Assembly (NCBI GenBank): GCA_018398765.1
Contig: JAHBMJ010001438.1
Span: 60,423 to 124,422 of the forward strand
DNA: 64,000 nt
Source of the DNA: Chromera velia
Taxonomy: Eukaryota; Sar; Chromeraceae
Direction of reading: 5' to 3'
The notes under the pieces are model-generated. The model was not told the DNA's origin and did no database searches. It saw nothing but the letters and a program-made list of their open reading frames with translations. Shown piece by piece: positions 45,131 to 57,059 of this stretch (positions are counted from its first letter, which is position 1; each line of letters opens with the position of its first letter). The position numbers and the translations under genes were made by a program.

Positions 45131-48100
45131 TTACCCGAGGACCAAGCACAGACTGGCCAACAGCCTGAGTCTGCGCGTTTCTAACTCATCGCCGAGCTGC
45201 GTAAGCCCTTGGCCCCTTGCCCCTTGTGAATCCAGTTGTGAAGGTGCTGCTGCTTGCAGCTCATGCACAGAAGCCAAAAATTGCTTTTCACTGTCTTTCC
45301 CTTCAGATCCTTCCTGTTGTCCAAGGGTAATTTTGCGAAGGCTTGGGACTGACCCAGGGTTCAGAGTCGAAAAGAACGTAGAGACCCCCTCGACGCTGAT
45401 TCTGTTCTTTTCCAGATTCAATTGTTCGAGGTTCCCGCACCTTTGTGCAGAGAGTGCTTCGGCCACTTTCTTCAGCAGCACGTCATCCATGGCACACTCA
45501 GAAAGTGCAAGAACTCTCAAGTGGGACAATTTAGGTCCCCGAGATGCACCGAGAGACGCAAGCGCTGCGTCTCCAAACCGGCCTCCCCGCAACAAAAGCA
45601 CTCCCACACAAGCAGGCAGTCCTTCCTCACTCTCTGCAATGTCTGTGAAAAAACTGTCAAAGTTGATGGGAGGCCGATCTTCACTCTCACGAATCACATT
45701 GAAACCAAGACCCGATAGAAATGGGGGAAATCTCCCGCCTGCCCTCACGGCGGCCCCCAAAGCTGCCAAGGCAGTCTCGTCAAGTGAAAAAGTGTACGTA
45801 GCCCCCCAGCAAGGGCCTGAGAAGGTTAAAATCTCATGAAGAGACCCCAATTTGCCGGACGTCAAGGCCGCCAGCACCTCCGCTCCCGCCCCCCCTGCCT
45901 TATTTGCAAAAACGCCTCCAATCCCTCCGAGCCCGCTCAACCAATGTTTGAGAAAACTCAAATCCAACTTCCGAAGTTTGGGGAGACCATCGCGACTCTC
46001 TGCAATTGCGCGGAAGAGCTCTCTCCAAGCTTCCGAGCTAACAGCCGGATTCTCACGCAGCACAAGAGTTGATAGCTCTACAAACGATCCCTCTCTGACC
46101 CCTTTAGCTAGACCTCTCACGGTCTCATCGGTCAGCTGCGAATCGGCCAGAATGACATCTTGAAGCCTGTTAAACTTCGCAGAGCCGAACAAAGACCCCA
46201 AGCCCCTCGCATTGCATCCCGAAAGATTGAGGAACTGTAGCGCTGGGACACCTTTCTCACTTTCAGCTATCGCCTCCCCAAAATTTTGCCACGCCCAACC
46301 ACCTACCTCACTATTCGTCGCAAAGTTAAGGAGACGGATCCCCTTGAAGGCGCATGCCCTCGCTGCGTCAGCAAGACCGATCACACTTTCATCTGTCAGA
46401 CTGCACCGCGCCATTCTCAGCTCGGCCAGTCTCTTCAACTTTCCTGACAGCAATGCACTTCCAAGAGAAGACGCCCCCCCCCCCCNNNNNNNNNNNNNNN
46501 CCCCCCCCGGAAGTGAACGAAAGATTCATCGATTGCAAAAAAGGCAAACCCTCCTGACTCTCCATCACCCCTTCCATAAACGTTTCCATTCCCACTGTTC
46601 CAAAACTTTCCTCATGTGACAAATCCAAAGCTCTAAGCTTCGACAGATTGCCAAATTTTACCGCCTGTGCCAGGTGGGGGCTCGAGACATCTGTCACGGC
46701 AAGGCGAGGCAGTTCAAATTCGGAGAGCTGGCTGAGCGTTGCACGACTGAGAGAAGCGAACAACGAGACAGCCCCGTCAACTCTATCAGGCCCTTCCCAC
46801 TGATTTCCAGAGAGGCGCAGTTTGTGAACGCAATCAAAGCGTCCCTTCTCAATTGCAGCCCCAATAAATTTCACCCCCTCATCAAATACCTCAGCGTCTT
46901 CCTCTTTAGTCTGAGGAGCACCGTTGAACTCGAGAGTCAATTCAAGACTCTCAAATGCAGGGTGCTCAGCCGAGTCTATCAGCTCTCCAAGAAACTTCGT
47001 GATCTCATCATATCGGAGGAACAGACGCAAAAAACGAAGTGACTGAAACTTCCCCCCAGCCAACCCTTTCACTTCTTCCTCCCCCAGACATCTCAACCCA
47101 TCTAACTGGAGACTGACATCAAGAAAAGGCGGACTCTCGGGTGCGTACAGAGAATGCAAAAATTCCGACACCCCCTCTTTATCCAGAGGACTGAAATAGG
47201 AAATCCTGAACATCAAATTCAAGTTTTGCAAGTTGGGGACAGCACCTGAACGGAGGCAATTTCCCCATGCACGGAGGAAACGACCTCCGACAGGTTTGCT
47301 GCCGCTTTCAAGATCCAACGTTTCGAGATTCGGGAGTCCCCTCTCTTTCAAAGTGTTCGCAAGACGCTGGAGCATGTGCCCATTGATAGCGGGATGGAAA
47401 GCATATGCGCAGTTTCTCAGCAACAAGACACGGAGGCATGGAAGAAAGGAAACTGACAAGACGGAACACAACAGACTCATTTGGGACTCGTCAACGATGA
47501 CTTCGGACAGATCTAAAGTCTCCACTTTGAGAGGGACCGCCACCTCCCGCAGAGCCCCACAGAGAACCTCCAGGCTCTCTTTGTCAAGGTTCGTCTTTCC
47601 GAGGTCCAGAGAGAGAAGCGAGGAGGCGTGACCGTGCCGAATCGCCTGTGCGAGAGCCCTGCTGCCGCACCTGCCCATATCGTTTCCTGGAACAACAAGC
47701 GGAAAGAAAGAAGGAATGAAAGGAATTAAAAAAAGAGAAAGACAGAGAAATCACAAAACCAAGAAAGCCAGAAAGAGAGAATCGAAGGAACGAAAGAAAG
47801 ACAGAAAGAAAGACAGAAAAAAAAAAGAAAGAAAGAAAGAAAGAAAGAAAGAAACAAACAAACAAAGAAAGAAAGAAAGAAAGAAAGAAAGAAGAAAAAA
47901 AGAAGAAAGAAGAGAAGGAAGGAAGGAAGGAAGGAAGGAAGGAAGGAAGGAAGAAAAAAAAGAAAGAAAAGAAAGAAAGAAAGAAAGAAAGAAAGAACGA
48001 AAGAAAGAAACAAACTTAAAAAGAAAGAAACAAAGAAAGCGAGAGAGAACGAACGAACGAACGAAAGAAAGAAAGAAAGAAAGAAATAAAGAACAAAAGA

Positions 48101-48278
48101 AAGAAAGAAAGACAGCCAGAAAGAAAGAAATAAAGAAAGAAAGAAATAAAGAACGAAAGAAAGAAAGAAAGAAAGAAACTTAAGGAAGAAAGGAAGGAAG
48201 ACAGAAATAAATAAATAAATAAATAAAGAACAAAAGAAAGAAAGAAAGACAGCCAGAAAGAAAGAAAGAAAGAAAGAA

Positions 48279-48314
<36 letters not shown>

Positions 48315-48326
48315 AATAAAGAACGA

Positions 48327-48358
<32 letters not shown>

Positions 48359-51300
48359 AACTTAAGGAAGAAAGGAAGGAAGACAGAAATAAATAAATAA
48401 ATAAATAAATAACGAAAGAAAGAAAGAAAAAAAGAAAGAAAGGAAAGAACAAAAGAAAGAAAAAACACACCAAATGGAAACGAAAGATGGGAAGAGAAAG
48501 AACAAGAAGAGGAAGAAGAGGAAGAAGACATAAAGAGCTTGGAAAGAGACAGGATGCTTCGAGACCCGAACGACAAAGCGGAATGTATACAAGACAAGAC
48601 GCCATGTTCAGAAAGGGCCAACATGAACCTAGAACAGCTCGATCTGTGACCGCATGACGGGCTGGACACATGCAAGATGATTGGACAGGAAAGAGAGAAA
48701 GATCGCCCGCAGGGAAGCAGGAAGGAGAAGTTTGCGGGGGGGGTGTCGGGTCTCCCTCCTGCCGCCACTCTGCATGAAGGGAAGGGATGCGTGGATTTTT
48801 CCTTCCCATGCCGTGAGTGCCTTTTGGTCGGATGCCTGTCTCATGAAGTGTTTCTGTCTCTGCTGTCCGTTTGCTTATTTGTCTGTCTGTCTGTTTGTCT
48901 TGCTGTCTCTCTGTATTTGTTTCTCGGCTGATCGACCGACCGACCGGCTGACCTCTCGAACGAAGGCTCTCAAGGAAGGGCAGAAGAAGAGGGAAAATCT
49001 CAAAAGGCTCTGATTCGCGTGTATCTCTTTCACCCTCTCTGTCTCCCAATTGAATTCCATGTTCAGCCATTAACGCAGCACCGGCAGCACGCCGGTCCAA
49101 GAGCTCCCAGGTGGTCCAGTCAAAAAATCCACCCTCTGAGATAGGGGGACGAGAGTCATCAATGGACCCCGCTGCGTGCGTCAATCATTCAACGACGGGA
49201 AGCGCAAGCCGGACAATCCTTGAGTAAATCGATTCTGTCGTCAACTGATGTGTTCGATGAAGGAAAAAAAGGGCGCGCATGAATTAGCATGCAGTGAATA
49301 AATTGCCGATTGAAAAGTTTTACGAAAGTGTCCTCGTCATTTAAGAAGTGCCAAAAAGAAGGAGCCAGAGATCCCATGCAGCAATTGATTCAAGAAATCA
49401 GTGAGTGAAGAAACGGAACAGCTTTTTCTCCCTCACGTGGGCTCGTCCACTCCAAAAAGTGACACACAGCTGCAACAAGATGCAATGTGCCAATGACGCT
49501 CTCTCTCTGTGTATCCATCCAATGCTCTTTTCTTGCTTAATTGTCTCTTTCAGATGTGATGCTTCATGTTTTTTATGTGTCGCCTGCCTGTTTGTCTGCC
49601 TCTCCAGCGCCTTCTGTTCAATGAGAAAGACAAGAAACAACAAGGGATAGGATTTGTTTGTATCTAGCAACTCACCTGCAAGGGTGAAGCTCTTCAGCCG
49701 CATGGCCTCGGTTCCCTCCAGTCGTGCCCTCTGGAGACGTTTGAGAAAGCGGGCAAAGAGCGCACCCCCTCTTCCCGTCAGAAACGCGGAGTCTGCATAC
49801 ACCCATCGACCATCCGTGCGATTCATTTGAAAAAGAACTGAATGAAGCAGAGAGAAACAATGAAAGAATCTCTCTCTCTCCCTGCATATGTGCATCTATC
49901 TCTCTTTCGTTAGTCACTGTGCCAAAACTGTGTGCGGACGGTTGTGTGCCTGCGGCCTCTTCTGGTACGGCAAAAAAGACGCGACCCAATCGCCAGCCAC
50001 GACATCTACGTCAATGCACCCATTCCCCAACCCAGACACACAGAAAGGCGGCAGAAGAAAAACCAAAGCTAGGACAGCTCGGTCTGCCAGTCACTCAGAG
50101 TCCTTTTGAAACAGACCCCACCAATCTCCATCATGCAGCTCTCCTCCTCTGAACCCACCCACCCATTTCCAGTTCTTCGACGGAGGTGGGAAGGAAGTCA
50201 AGGAACAAGAAGAGTTTCTCGGGAGAGATCCCAGAACTTCCTGTGAAGGGATCAGGAGGGCAAACAATAAAGAGAACAAATCGAAAATAGGGTGGATGAT
50301 AAGAAAGAGGTAGATTACGAAAAAAAAAAAAAAAAAAGTGGTGCGAAAGAGAAAATTCCACAAGCATCCATGCATTTGTCTGACGGAGTGCACTTCTCCG
50401 TTTCAAAACCTTCTACCAGTCCATTTACGCGAAGAGAGAACCGAAGAGAAGGTGCCGGGAAGCGCCAGGACGTTGAAAGGTGCGAGAGAGAAAGCAGAAG
50501 ATACTGGAAGAAGAATACCTTCGGCAGTTCAAACGGATCGACGTTCTGTCATTCTCTGTCGCTTCCTTCTCACCCTCTGCCCATCCTGCACAGGAATCAA
50601 AACAGCCACTGACTCCTTTTCTCCCCCTTCCCTTCTCCCCCCACATACCTGATAGATCAACACTTTGGAGCAGTTTCACCTTCTTTGCTTTGAGGCCTTC
50701 AGACTGCACGCAGCGAGGCAGGCGAGAGGGAGGGAGGGAGTTCACAAGTCCTGTCCTGTCCTGGCAATGTGTTAGGAAAAGTCAAGGGAACCTAACGGAG
50801 AAAAAGTGGCAGTCAGCGGGCGATCAGATCGCGTCACGGAACAGCCTTCTCTCGAATCGATTCATTCTCAAATTTAGCTTTGGACTCTGGGCCACCACGG
50901 CTTGCGGAAATGCATGGGGGTGGTTCCTCCAGCCATTGAAATTAGCAGGAACAGGAGTTCAATGGAAACTGACTTTCTGGAGCATACAAGCACCCAGCCA
51001 GGCCAATCCGAAAGACTCGTTGTGCTTGAACAGGTCTGAGAGCGCCTGCGCATTAGAAGGCGGAAAGAGGACGAGAGAGCAGTAGCGGGCATGCAAAGAA
51101 TGCGGCGGAAAAACAGAGAGACACCCCATAGTGGATGTACATACTGTCAGTACTGCTCCAGAAGGTGAATAGAGGGCGAAGAGGGTTGGGGAGAAAAGAA
51201 GGAGACCGAGTAAAGGGGGGCAGGGCGAGAGAGAGATGGGAGTGAGGAAAGGGGGAAGTTCTGGTCCCGTCTTTCGCACCCACAGCTGCGGCCGGCAGAT

Positions 51301-51457
51301 CTGCATTCAGGAATCCAGAAAACAGATAAGACCCCACTGACACCAGAATCCAGACCCAATCGAAGAAGGAAGAGCCCTCGTTTTTGGACTCCACGACAAG
51401 AGTTCCCGTCTCCATTTCCGCGTCCGTCTGCGCCTTTCGTTCTTTTTGATTCTGCAT
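45131..51457 (-). CDS. Ribonuclease-inhibitor-type leucine-rich-repeat protein
   Basis: Six exons in minus order: 51284-51457, 50974-51045, 50649-50703, 50163-50240, 49676-49792 and 45131-47686. The first five total 496 bases and join in matching phases; the last three introns are all phase 1. The protein is about 1000 residues, its exact length hidden by an assembly gap (46486-46500). Residues about 30-50 form a hydrophobic segment (FFDWVWILVSVGSYLFSGFL), possibly a membrane anchor. LRRs of the NLR/ribonuclease-inhibitor kind follow, such as LKSFTLAGNDMGRCGSRALA (built across the 49676/47686 junction), LLSLDLGKTNLDKESLEVL and LRVLALSECAMDDVLLKKVA. Such repeats form curved protein-binding scaffolds; no catalytic or nucleotide-binding domain is seen. 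The two halves around the gap are in different frames, which fits an unknown number of C residues in the gap rather than a true break. The partner is unknown. Confidence 0.82.
46486..46500. other. Assembly gap inside a C run of the LRR gene
   Basis: Fifteen undetermined bases flanked by runs of C (runs of G in coding sense). The number of missing bases is unknown and sets the frame of the LRR gene on either side. Confidence 0.95.
47700..48475. repeat. Long GAAA-type purine microsatellite in LRR gene intron 5
   Basis: About 775 bases of almost pure purine on the plus strand, made of GAAA, GGAA and AAAT words, partly in longer duplicated blocks (for example the ACAGAAATAAATAAATAAAT segment twice). 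It lies in the 2-kb last intron and is pyrimidine-rich in the transcribed sense. Confidence 0.95.
49034..49135 (-). other. Possible cassette exon in LRR gene intron 5
   Basis: A 102-base segment bounded by a CTCAG acceptor and a GTGAAA donor, open in a phase 1 to phase 1 frame. It would encode about 34 residues including FFDWTTWELLDRRAAG. It could be included without shifting the frame, but would split the fitting LRR motif formed by direct joining of the neighbouring exons. Skipped, alternative or spurious are all possible. Confidence 0.3.
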
Positions 51458-52248
51458 CCCTCTGGACGAATCACCTCTTTCCCCCCCAGTTGGACTCAAA
51501 GCTGACAAGCGGATGTCACTTATAGACGCACGCAAACAGCAAAAAGGCTCTTTGTTTTGAAATTGCCACACACTTCGGTTGGTCTCTTTTCCCGTCTCCG
51601 TCTCTCCCTGACCAACGGTTTCGCTTTTCTGACGCGCCGAACTCTGGCTCGCCAAAATCGAATCCGGAGCTGTTGTTAAGTTTAACAACAACGTTAAACT
51701 TTTGCCCTAGCGGACTCTATGTCGACTGGTGGTCTGTCAAGATGATGGATTCTTCCGCGCAAAGAGACAATGGATCTGTGGGCCAACAATGGTGGGCCCC
51801 TATACCGCGGCCGGGGGGGAAGGGCCGGGTGGCGGGCGCGGGGACGTGCCCCTGCATGGCTTAATTTGTATGCGGGGGGGTCGCGACAAAATACACCTCT
51901 GATTTCCGGCTCCAATTTTCGACGCGCGACTCTGATCTTCAGTCTGCCAGGCTCTGCTCTTCGATCACGACGACTTCCCCCTTCCAGCTAAAGGCTCCGT
52001 CACCGACTTCAGAAACATCCCTACACTTGTTTCTTTGCTGTTTCAGTGTTCCCCTTCCTCGCTGGGAGCAGTATTCCCCTTCCTCGCTGGGAGCAGGGAA
52101 TCCCCGTCTGCCGATTTACTGTTTTTTTTCATCTGTTGCCTAGTCTGTTGCTCAAAAATCAGAAGTCCCGCACCTATTTCCTTAACCACGTCCGTCCTTT
52201 TTCTCTTGGTTTCTTCACCCTGGGCCTGTACCTGGGCCTCTACCAATT
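51458..52248. other. Intergenic stretch with a short tandem duplication
   Basis: This divergent region lies between the LRR gene start (51457, minus) and the next plus-strand gene. A 25-base unit containing CCTTCCTCGCTGGGAGCAG is repeated in tandem at about 52050-52100. An acceptor-like CAG after a pyrimidine tract near 52046 suggests the downstream gene may have an earlier exon that I could not define. Confidence 0.4.
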
Positions 52249-53215
52249 GTGTTTGGATGGTTATTGGCTGGCGGGGAGATCTCTATGTGGCACGAGGCAA
52301 AATCCCTGGACGAGTGGCTGCGCACCTTCCACAGCGCTGCCCTCAGGGGGGCCCTGACTCTCGAAAGGAGGGAGGCTCCACGGAATAGAGTCGTAGAAAA
52401 AGCGTACAAACTCTTCAAGAACTGCAGGGCGTCTGTGCCACAAGCGAAAGAGGGCAGAACAGTGAAGGTACAAAAGAAAGGAGCCCAGCAAACATCAATT
52501 CTGGGGTTTTTGAAGCCTTCTACAGGTTCCTAGTCTGAACAGGGGGGGCAACAACAGGAGGGGCAGAGACCAAAGCTGAAAGCGTTGAGTGCTGCTGCGG
52601 ATTCCACTTCGAGAATTTTGACACAGACTTGTGGAAGAGATGCTTCAAGGCCGAAAAGGACTTTTCACCGATGAAAGACTTCGCCCCCCCCCCTCCAGCT
52701 TTCTCTGCAGCTAGCTCTGCAGTCACTGCGGAGCGTCCCCCCACCCCTTCGGACATTCAAAACTCTACTGAAGCAGTGGAGGGCCCCTTCCACCGGTGGG
52801 GTGGCAAGCTTCCTCCCCACCAGATCAACTGGGCGAAGTCTGCGTGCAGGAAGGCGGGGAAGCCGTACAGGGAAATGTTCAGATGGATCGAGCCCCCCAA
52901 CCTTATTGACCCAGACCTCATAAATGAGCCCTGCCTGGAGCACTACTTCATCAAGAGGTTCTTCATATGGAACCCCACTGAAGATCTCTCGGTGACTCGC
53001 CACTTCCTTCAGGGCACGGTCCCATGCCCAGACTGCAAAGGGCTGTTGGGAAAGAAGAGGTGTGGGACTCGCCCCTCAAGATACATGACTAGAGATCCTG
53101 AAGATTTCTACGTTGACGAAGTATGTCGGTCTCTCTCTCTCTCTTCCCCCTTAGCTGTTCCCCCTGTTTTTCTCCCAAGATTTCTTCCCCACCTCTGGCA
53201 CTCTCAACGACTTCC

Positions 53216-53249
<34 letters not shown>

Positions 53250-53510
53250 CGCTCTCTTTTCCCCCTGGCTGTTTCCACTGGTTTCCCCCCGATTTCCTCC
53301 CCCCTTTCTGGCTGCTCGTTTTGTGCAGATGAGGCTGCAGTGCCAGAGAATGTGTAGAACAGAGAAGGGGGCGAGAAAAGAGTTCGGGGCGTTGTCACAC
53401 AAGGTCCTCTCCAGTCTTCCGGAAGCGGCTCTCATCCACGTGCCTTTCATCATGCTAAAGGGAAAACGACACGACACTCTATTGGCCAAGGAGGTCCACG
53501 ACTCTCAAAC
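52249..53510 (+). CDS. Cys-containing protein resembling a transposon-associated domain
   Basis: Three coding segments are visible: 52249-52533 (contains TSILGFLKPST), about 52590-53120 and 53329 to about 53500. The last two join in phase over a GTATGT...TTGTGCAG intron. The first junction is unclear because the frame changes between 52530 and 52600. The protein has FFIWNPTEDLS, then a Cys pair (VPCPDCKGLLG), an aromatic stretch, a second Cys pair (LQCQRMCRTEKG) and KVLSSLPEAALIHVPFIMLK. This order (aromatic entry, two zinc-binding Cys pairs, then a hydrophobic helix with LP and FP-type turns) resembles a domain found in some fungal and protist transposase-like proteins. The name DUF6729 comes to mind but is not verified. 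The 3' end runs into dispersed repeats and may be truncated. Function unknown. Confidence 0.42.
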
Positions 53511-53693
53511 CTTTTCCCCCCTCGTCATTCCCCCCCCCCGCTCTGGCTCTTCCCCCCTTCTCCCTTCCTCCCCTCTCTATCTCTTCCCCCCTCTCCCCCT
53601 ACCCTCTCCCTCTTCCCCCCTTTTCCCTTCCTCTTCTTGATCTCTATCTCTTTCCCCCTTCCAACCCCCTCCCCTTGTCGCTCTTCCTCCTTG

Positions 53694-53860
53694 TCAGGCA
53701 AAGACCGTGAGTAGGGGAATTCAGCGTCCCGTTGCATCCCAAGCTGCCCGGAGCCCTCTTTTCGCGATCATCGTGGTAGACTGGGAACTCGGGATGGCGT
53801 TCCTGATTGGAGAAGTGGATCGGTGACCTCTGCATGGAACCGATCGTGGAGCTAGATCGT
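53694..53860. repeat. Dispersed repeat 4, copy 1
   Basis: It begins GTCAGGCAAAGACCGTGAGT and shares about 80 bases with 54852-54950, in the same orientation and with moderate divergence. It marks the apparent 3' truncation of the preceding gene. Confidence 0.65.
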
Positions 53861-53965
53861 GGAGATGTTACTTAGTGTTGCTTAGACTTTGGAGTAACTC
53901 CATCTCACAGAGATTGCCTTCTACGAGTGCATCACAAAATTTTAATAAAACGGTTAGTAGCATAT

Positions 53966-54095
53966 GCCAAGGGCGAGTTGGGTGCTTTTTGCCCCCCTCA
54001 AGTGGCACATTTCCGTAAAAACTCGTTCTCATAATTGGTAAGGAGTTAGAAGCTGAAACTTTGTGTAAGAAGATGTTGTAACGATAAAAAAAGAA
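53966..54095. repeat. Inverted dispersed repeat, left arm
   Basis: The segment containing GGAGTTAGAAGCTGAAACTT and CTCGTTCTCATAATT recurs as its reverse complement at 57575-57723. The arms are 3.5 kb apart and each sits next to a copy of dispersed repeat 5. Confidence 0.8.
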
Positions 54096-54267
54096 CTATG
54101 GAATAGATTTTTTATATCATTTCTAGAAACATAGGCTGTCATACAAATTTTTTGATTTTGGGGCCATTTATTAACGGTTTTGAATAGCAAAAAAAACGGT
54201 ATGAAACTTACAAAATTTATATGGCAGGCTATGTTTCTAGAAATCATATAAAAAATCTGTTCCATAG
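54096..54267. mobile_element. 172-bp fold-back element
   Basis: The first 45 or so bases (CTATGGAATAGATTTTTTAT...) and the last 45 are near-perfect inverted copies, separated by about 80 AT-rich bases. It can fold into one long hairpin. It lies exactly at the junction of two other repeats (53966-54095 and 54268-54736), as if inserted there, and is absent from the related junctions at 57102 and 58960. Confidence 0.8.
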
Positions 54268-54736
54268 TGTGGAGTCCTACCCTGTGGCGCCGCCCTCTGG
54301 ACCCTCGCATGCGCTGTATCTGAATGAGCCCGCGTGCCAACGTTATGCTCCGCCGCCATGTGTATACGCAATCGACTTGCATGTGTGTACGTGTCGCGCG
54401 CGTCGATCAAAGTCGTTGAAATCGAGTCTGACCTTTGTATTCAAGCATGCAACATATCACTTGAGCAACGGATAGCATCGTTTGAGTCTGATGTCTGTTT
54501 GGCATAGATCAAGAGTCTGAGAGAGAGGAACAGAAAGAGGACTGAGCAGAAACCGTGCAATGATAGAATGAACCCAGCTGATTGGAATAGCAGATCGCTC
54601 TAGAGCTAAACCTTCTGTAAACTGTCGCCTGACTGAGTGTTGCTCACGTTCCTTCTCTAGATCTTCCTAAGGTTCTTATCCTCGCTTTACCTTCTGTCTG
54701 GACACCATAAGGTGGCCGGACAGGAGGGACAAAGCA
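54268..54736. repeat. Dispersed repeat 5, copy A
   Basis: It begins TGTGGAGTCCTACCCTGTGG and matches 57102-57574 over its full length with few differences, and 58960-59403 more distantly. No coding frame is shared by all copies. Confidence 0.85.
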
Positions 54737-54851
54737 TTGTGATGAACGCTCAGCTCGATGAGTGTCGACTTTCATACACCTTCTATGATGGAGATCAGAT
54801 CTGTCTCTTTGCGCAACAGTTGGAAACTGATTGCAACGATATGGGCACGGT

Positions 54852-54950
54852 CAGGCAAAGACCGTGAGTAGGGGAATTCATCGTCCCCTTACGTCCTAAG
54901 CTGCCTGGAATCCTCTTTCGGAGATCTCTTTTGAGTCTGATCCTAGATTT
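54852..54950. repeat. Dispersed repeat 4, copy 2
   Basis: It begins GTCAGGCAAAGACCGTGAGT like 53694-53860 and diverges after about 80 bases. Confidence 0.65.
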
Positions 54951-56253
54951 TGCCTTTGTCCTTGGGTGGAGAGCCCGAAGACGTTGGAGGTCGCCAAAGC
55001 CGATGGTGGAGACGTTGCTTGGTGTTGCTTGGACTTTCGAGGAGCTTGACTTCATTGAAACCGCCGCCTACAAGCAGATCGCAATTCAAACGGCCAGTAG
55101 AGTGCTTATCTTATGCCTTTTAATTCTGTAACTGTCTCCGTCTTCCAGATGGGTGTCAGCTGATCACCTTCACTTGTCTTTACTGTTGGTTGCTTGCTTG
55201 TTTGCGAGAGGCCGACCACCTTCGTGGCTTGCAAACACCTCCAGCGTGTCTAGGTCTGTCTGGACTGGTCCTCCGACAGCGTCCAAACACAAGAAGACGC
55301 CCTTTGCCTCTTTATGTGTCTGCAATGCTGCCGTTTTCTTCCGAGAGGGAGCTTGTCGTTTCTAGCTGTCTGGCTATCGCGTAGATCATTCAATGAGTGG
55401 CAGTTCGATCGGGTGCGCGAGACTCTGCATGCATGTTAAACAGACAGAAGGGACAGGTGGCGGCGTACCACACGGAACAACGCAGTGACGGCCGGTGTGC
55501 CAGCCGGGGAAGGCCTTCTGCTCTGGGACCCCGATGCGGCGAGCCTGGAGTAGGAAGGAGGGGGAAGTAAGGAAGGGGTACAAAATGATATCGAGCCTGC
55601 CCTCGACGGTAAGAGAGGCAGAAGGGTCGCGACAGACCTACTGAGAGACAGAGTAGGGCACACGGCAGCTGCCGTCTCATCTCTCGCCGGCGCCGGCAAA
55701 ATTTTTAACAGGGATCGGGAAGGGCAAAGCGGGTCATGGGGGAAGGGGGAGAAGGGGGGACAATGGGGAAGGGGGGAGAGGGAGGGAAAGGGGGGGAAAG
55801 AGGGGGAGAGGGGGGTTGCTTCGGGATGGGGGGGGCGAATTGAATCGAGGCTGGCCGAGAGCATGCAAAGTACTAGTGACTGAGTGTGACTGGAGCATCT
55901 TTTGTCTGAAGTTGAGAGTTCATGTGTCGAAAGGAGCAGCAAAGGGATAAAACGAGATAGAAAGAAGAGATGAGATAGAAAGAAACCAGCGAGGCAGTCT
56001 GCAATGTGTCCGGTCGCTTCCCTCTCTCCCTTTATGCAGCCGCTGACACGCGTGAAATGTATTTATGCTCGACGAGACGGCCGAGCCCTTCTATCAACGA
56101 GAACTCGAAGTCGATCGCCTACCCCTACGTCAGCTACATATGAAACGCGGGCAGAGGACTGCCTGATTATCGCCACCATATGCTTATGCCCGCGTATGCC
56201 CACGACTGCCTGTGACCGCCTTTGCGCCCCTGCACTGAACTTGGGGGGGGAGT
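54951..56253. other. Gene-free stretch
   Basis: No frame with protein character. The part 55730-55840 is very G-rich on the plus strand (runs of four to eight G), which could form quadruplex structures. Nothing else was recognised. Confidence 0.4.
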
Positions 56254-56799
56254 GAGCTCATTGCAAAGCTGAGCATCAAAGAGGCAGACTGCAAGAGCGA
56301 CAAGCCGAGCGCCGCATGTGCCGCGCATTTGGAACTTCTGGAGCTCCTTTTGGAAGAGTGACCTTTCTTCTCTCTCAGCTTCTCTTCTTTGTGTGTGGCT
56401 TGGGAGTCAGACCCCTCATGTGGCTGAGAGCACGAGCACACAAGGGGGCGCTTTCATTCACTGTCTCCTTCTCACTTCCTTCTGCTGCTTTGAAACGTTT
56501 CGAGTTATCCCTGGCTTCCTTCTTAATTTAAGAAAAAGAGACTGGAAGAGGCGGAGAGAAAATGAGTAGAGGAGGAGCAAAAGGAGAAGAAATCTTTAAA
56601 GAGATGTCTAGTTCAACGAGAAAAGAAGAAAAAGCGAGGGGACAGCCCGTGCATGTCTCTGTGTCCGTTCTATATCTTCTCTCTGCAGGGGGATGCCGGT
56701 GCTTTGGAGGCCCTCTGGGTATCGCCTCTCCCCCTTGTAGCACGGGAGTTGATGGGGGCCTTGGTGGAGCTAGCCGTCTCTACGCAAGCATCTGCGTAG
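56254..56799 (+). CDS. Possible 3' exons of an unrecognised gene
   Basis: Two short helical coding-like segments are visible. One (56254-56360) reads ELIAKLSIKEADCKSD and later HLELLELLLEE. The other (56689-56799), after a CTCTGCAG acceptor, reads GDAGALEALWVSPLPLVARE and LMGALVELAVSTQASA before TAG. Their hydrophobic periodicity is better than chance frames nearby, but I could not link them by phase. They may be the remains of a gene or chance. No function assigned. Confidence 0.25.
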
Positions 56800-57059
56800 A
56801 GCCAGATGGTGTACCGCCAGGCGTCTCCTTCCGATGGGTCTGACCGGCTGCCGTTCACGGCCGTTCGTTCATTGATGTCTGTTGTCTTGATTTGCTCTTC
56901 CTTGCATCTGTCATGGTGCGAGGACGCTCGAGATTTTATTCCTTCGACTACATGCTTTGAAGTGTTCTATTGATTGTATGGGTTTGCATTATGTCTGGTT
57001 GATCATGTTCTTTTGCTCGCCTTTTTTCCCTTTCTGCGCATGCTCGAATGTGTTTGGCT

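Noticed and set aside
45126-45839. A 237-codon plus-strand frame opposite the last LRR exon
   Set aside because: The minus strand carries clear leucine-rich repeats over the same bases, so the plus frame is its shadow.
47716-48183. Open frames in the GAAA tract (Lys/Glu/Arg or Phe/Leu/Ser repeats)
   Set aside because: Pure microsatellite translations inside an intron of the LRR gene.
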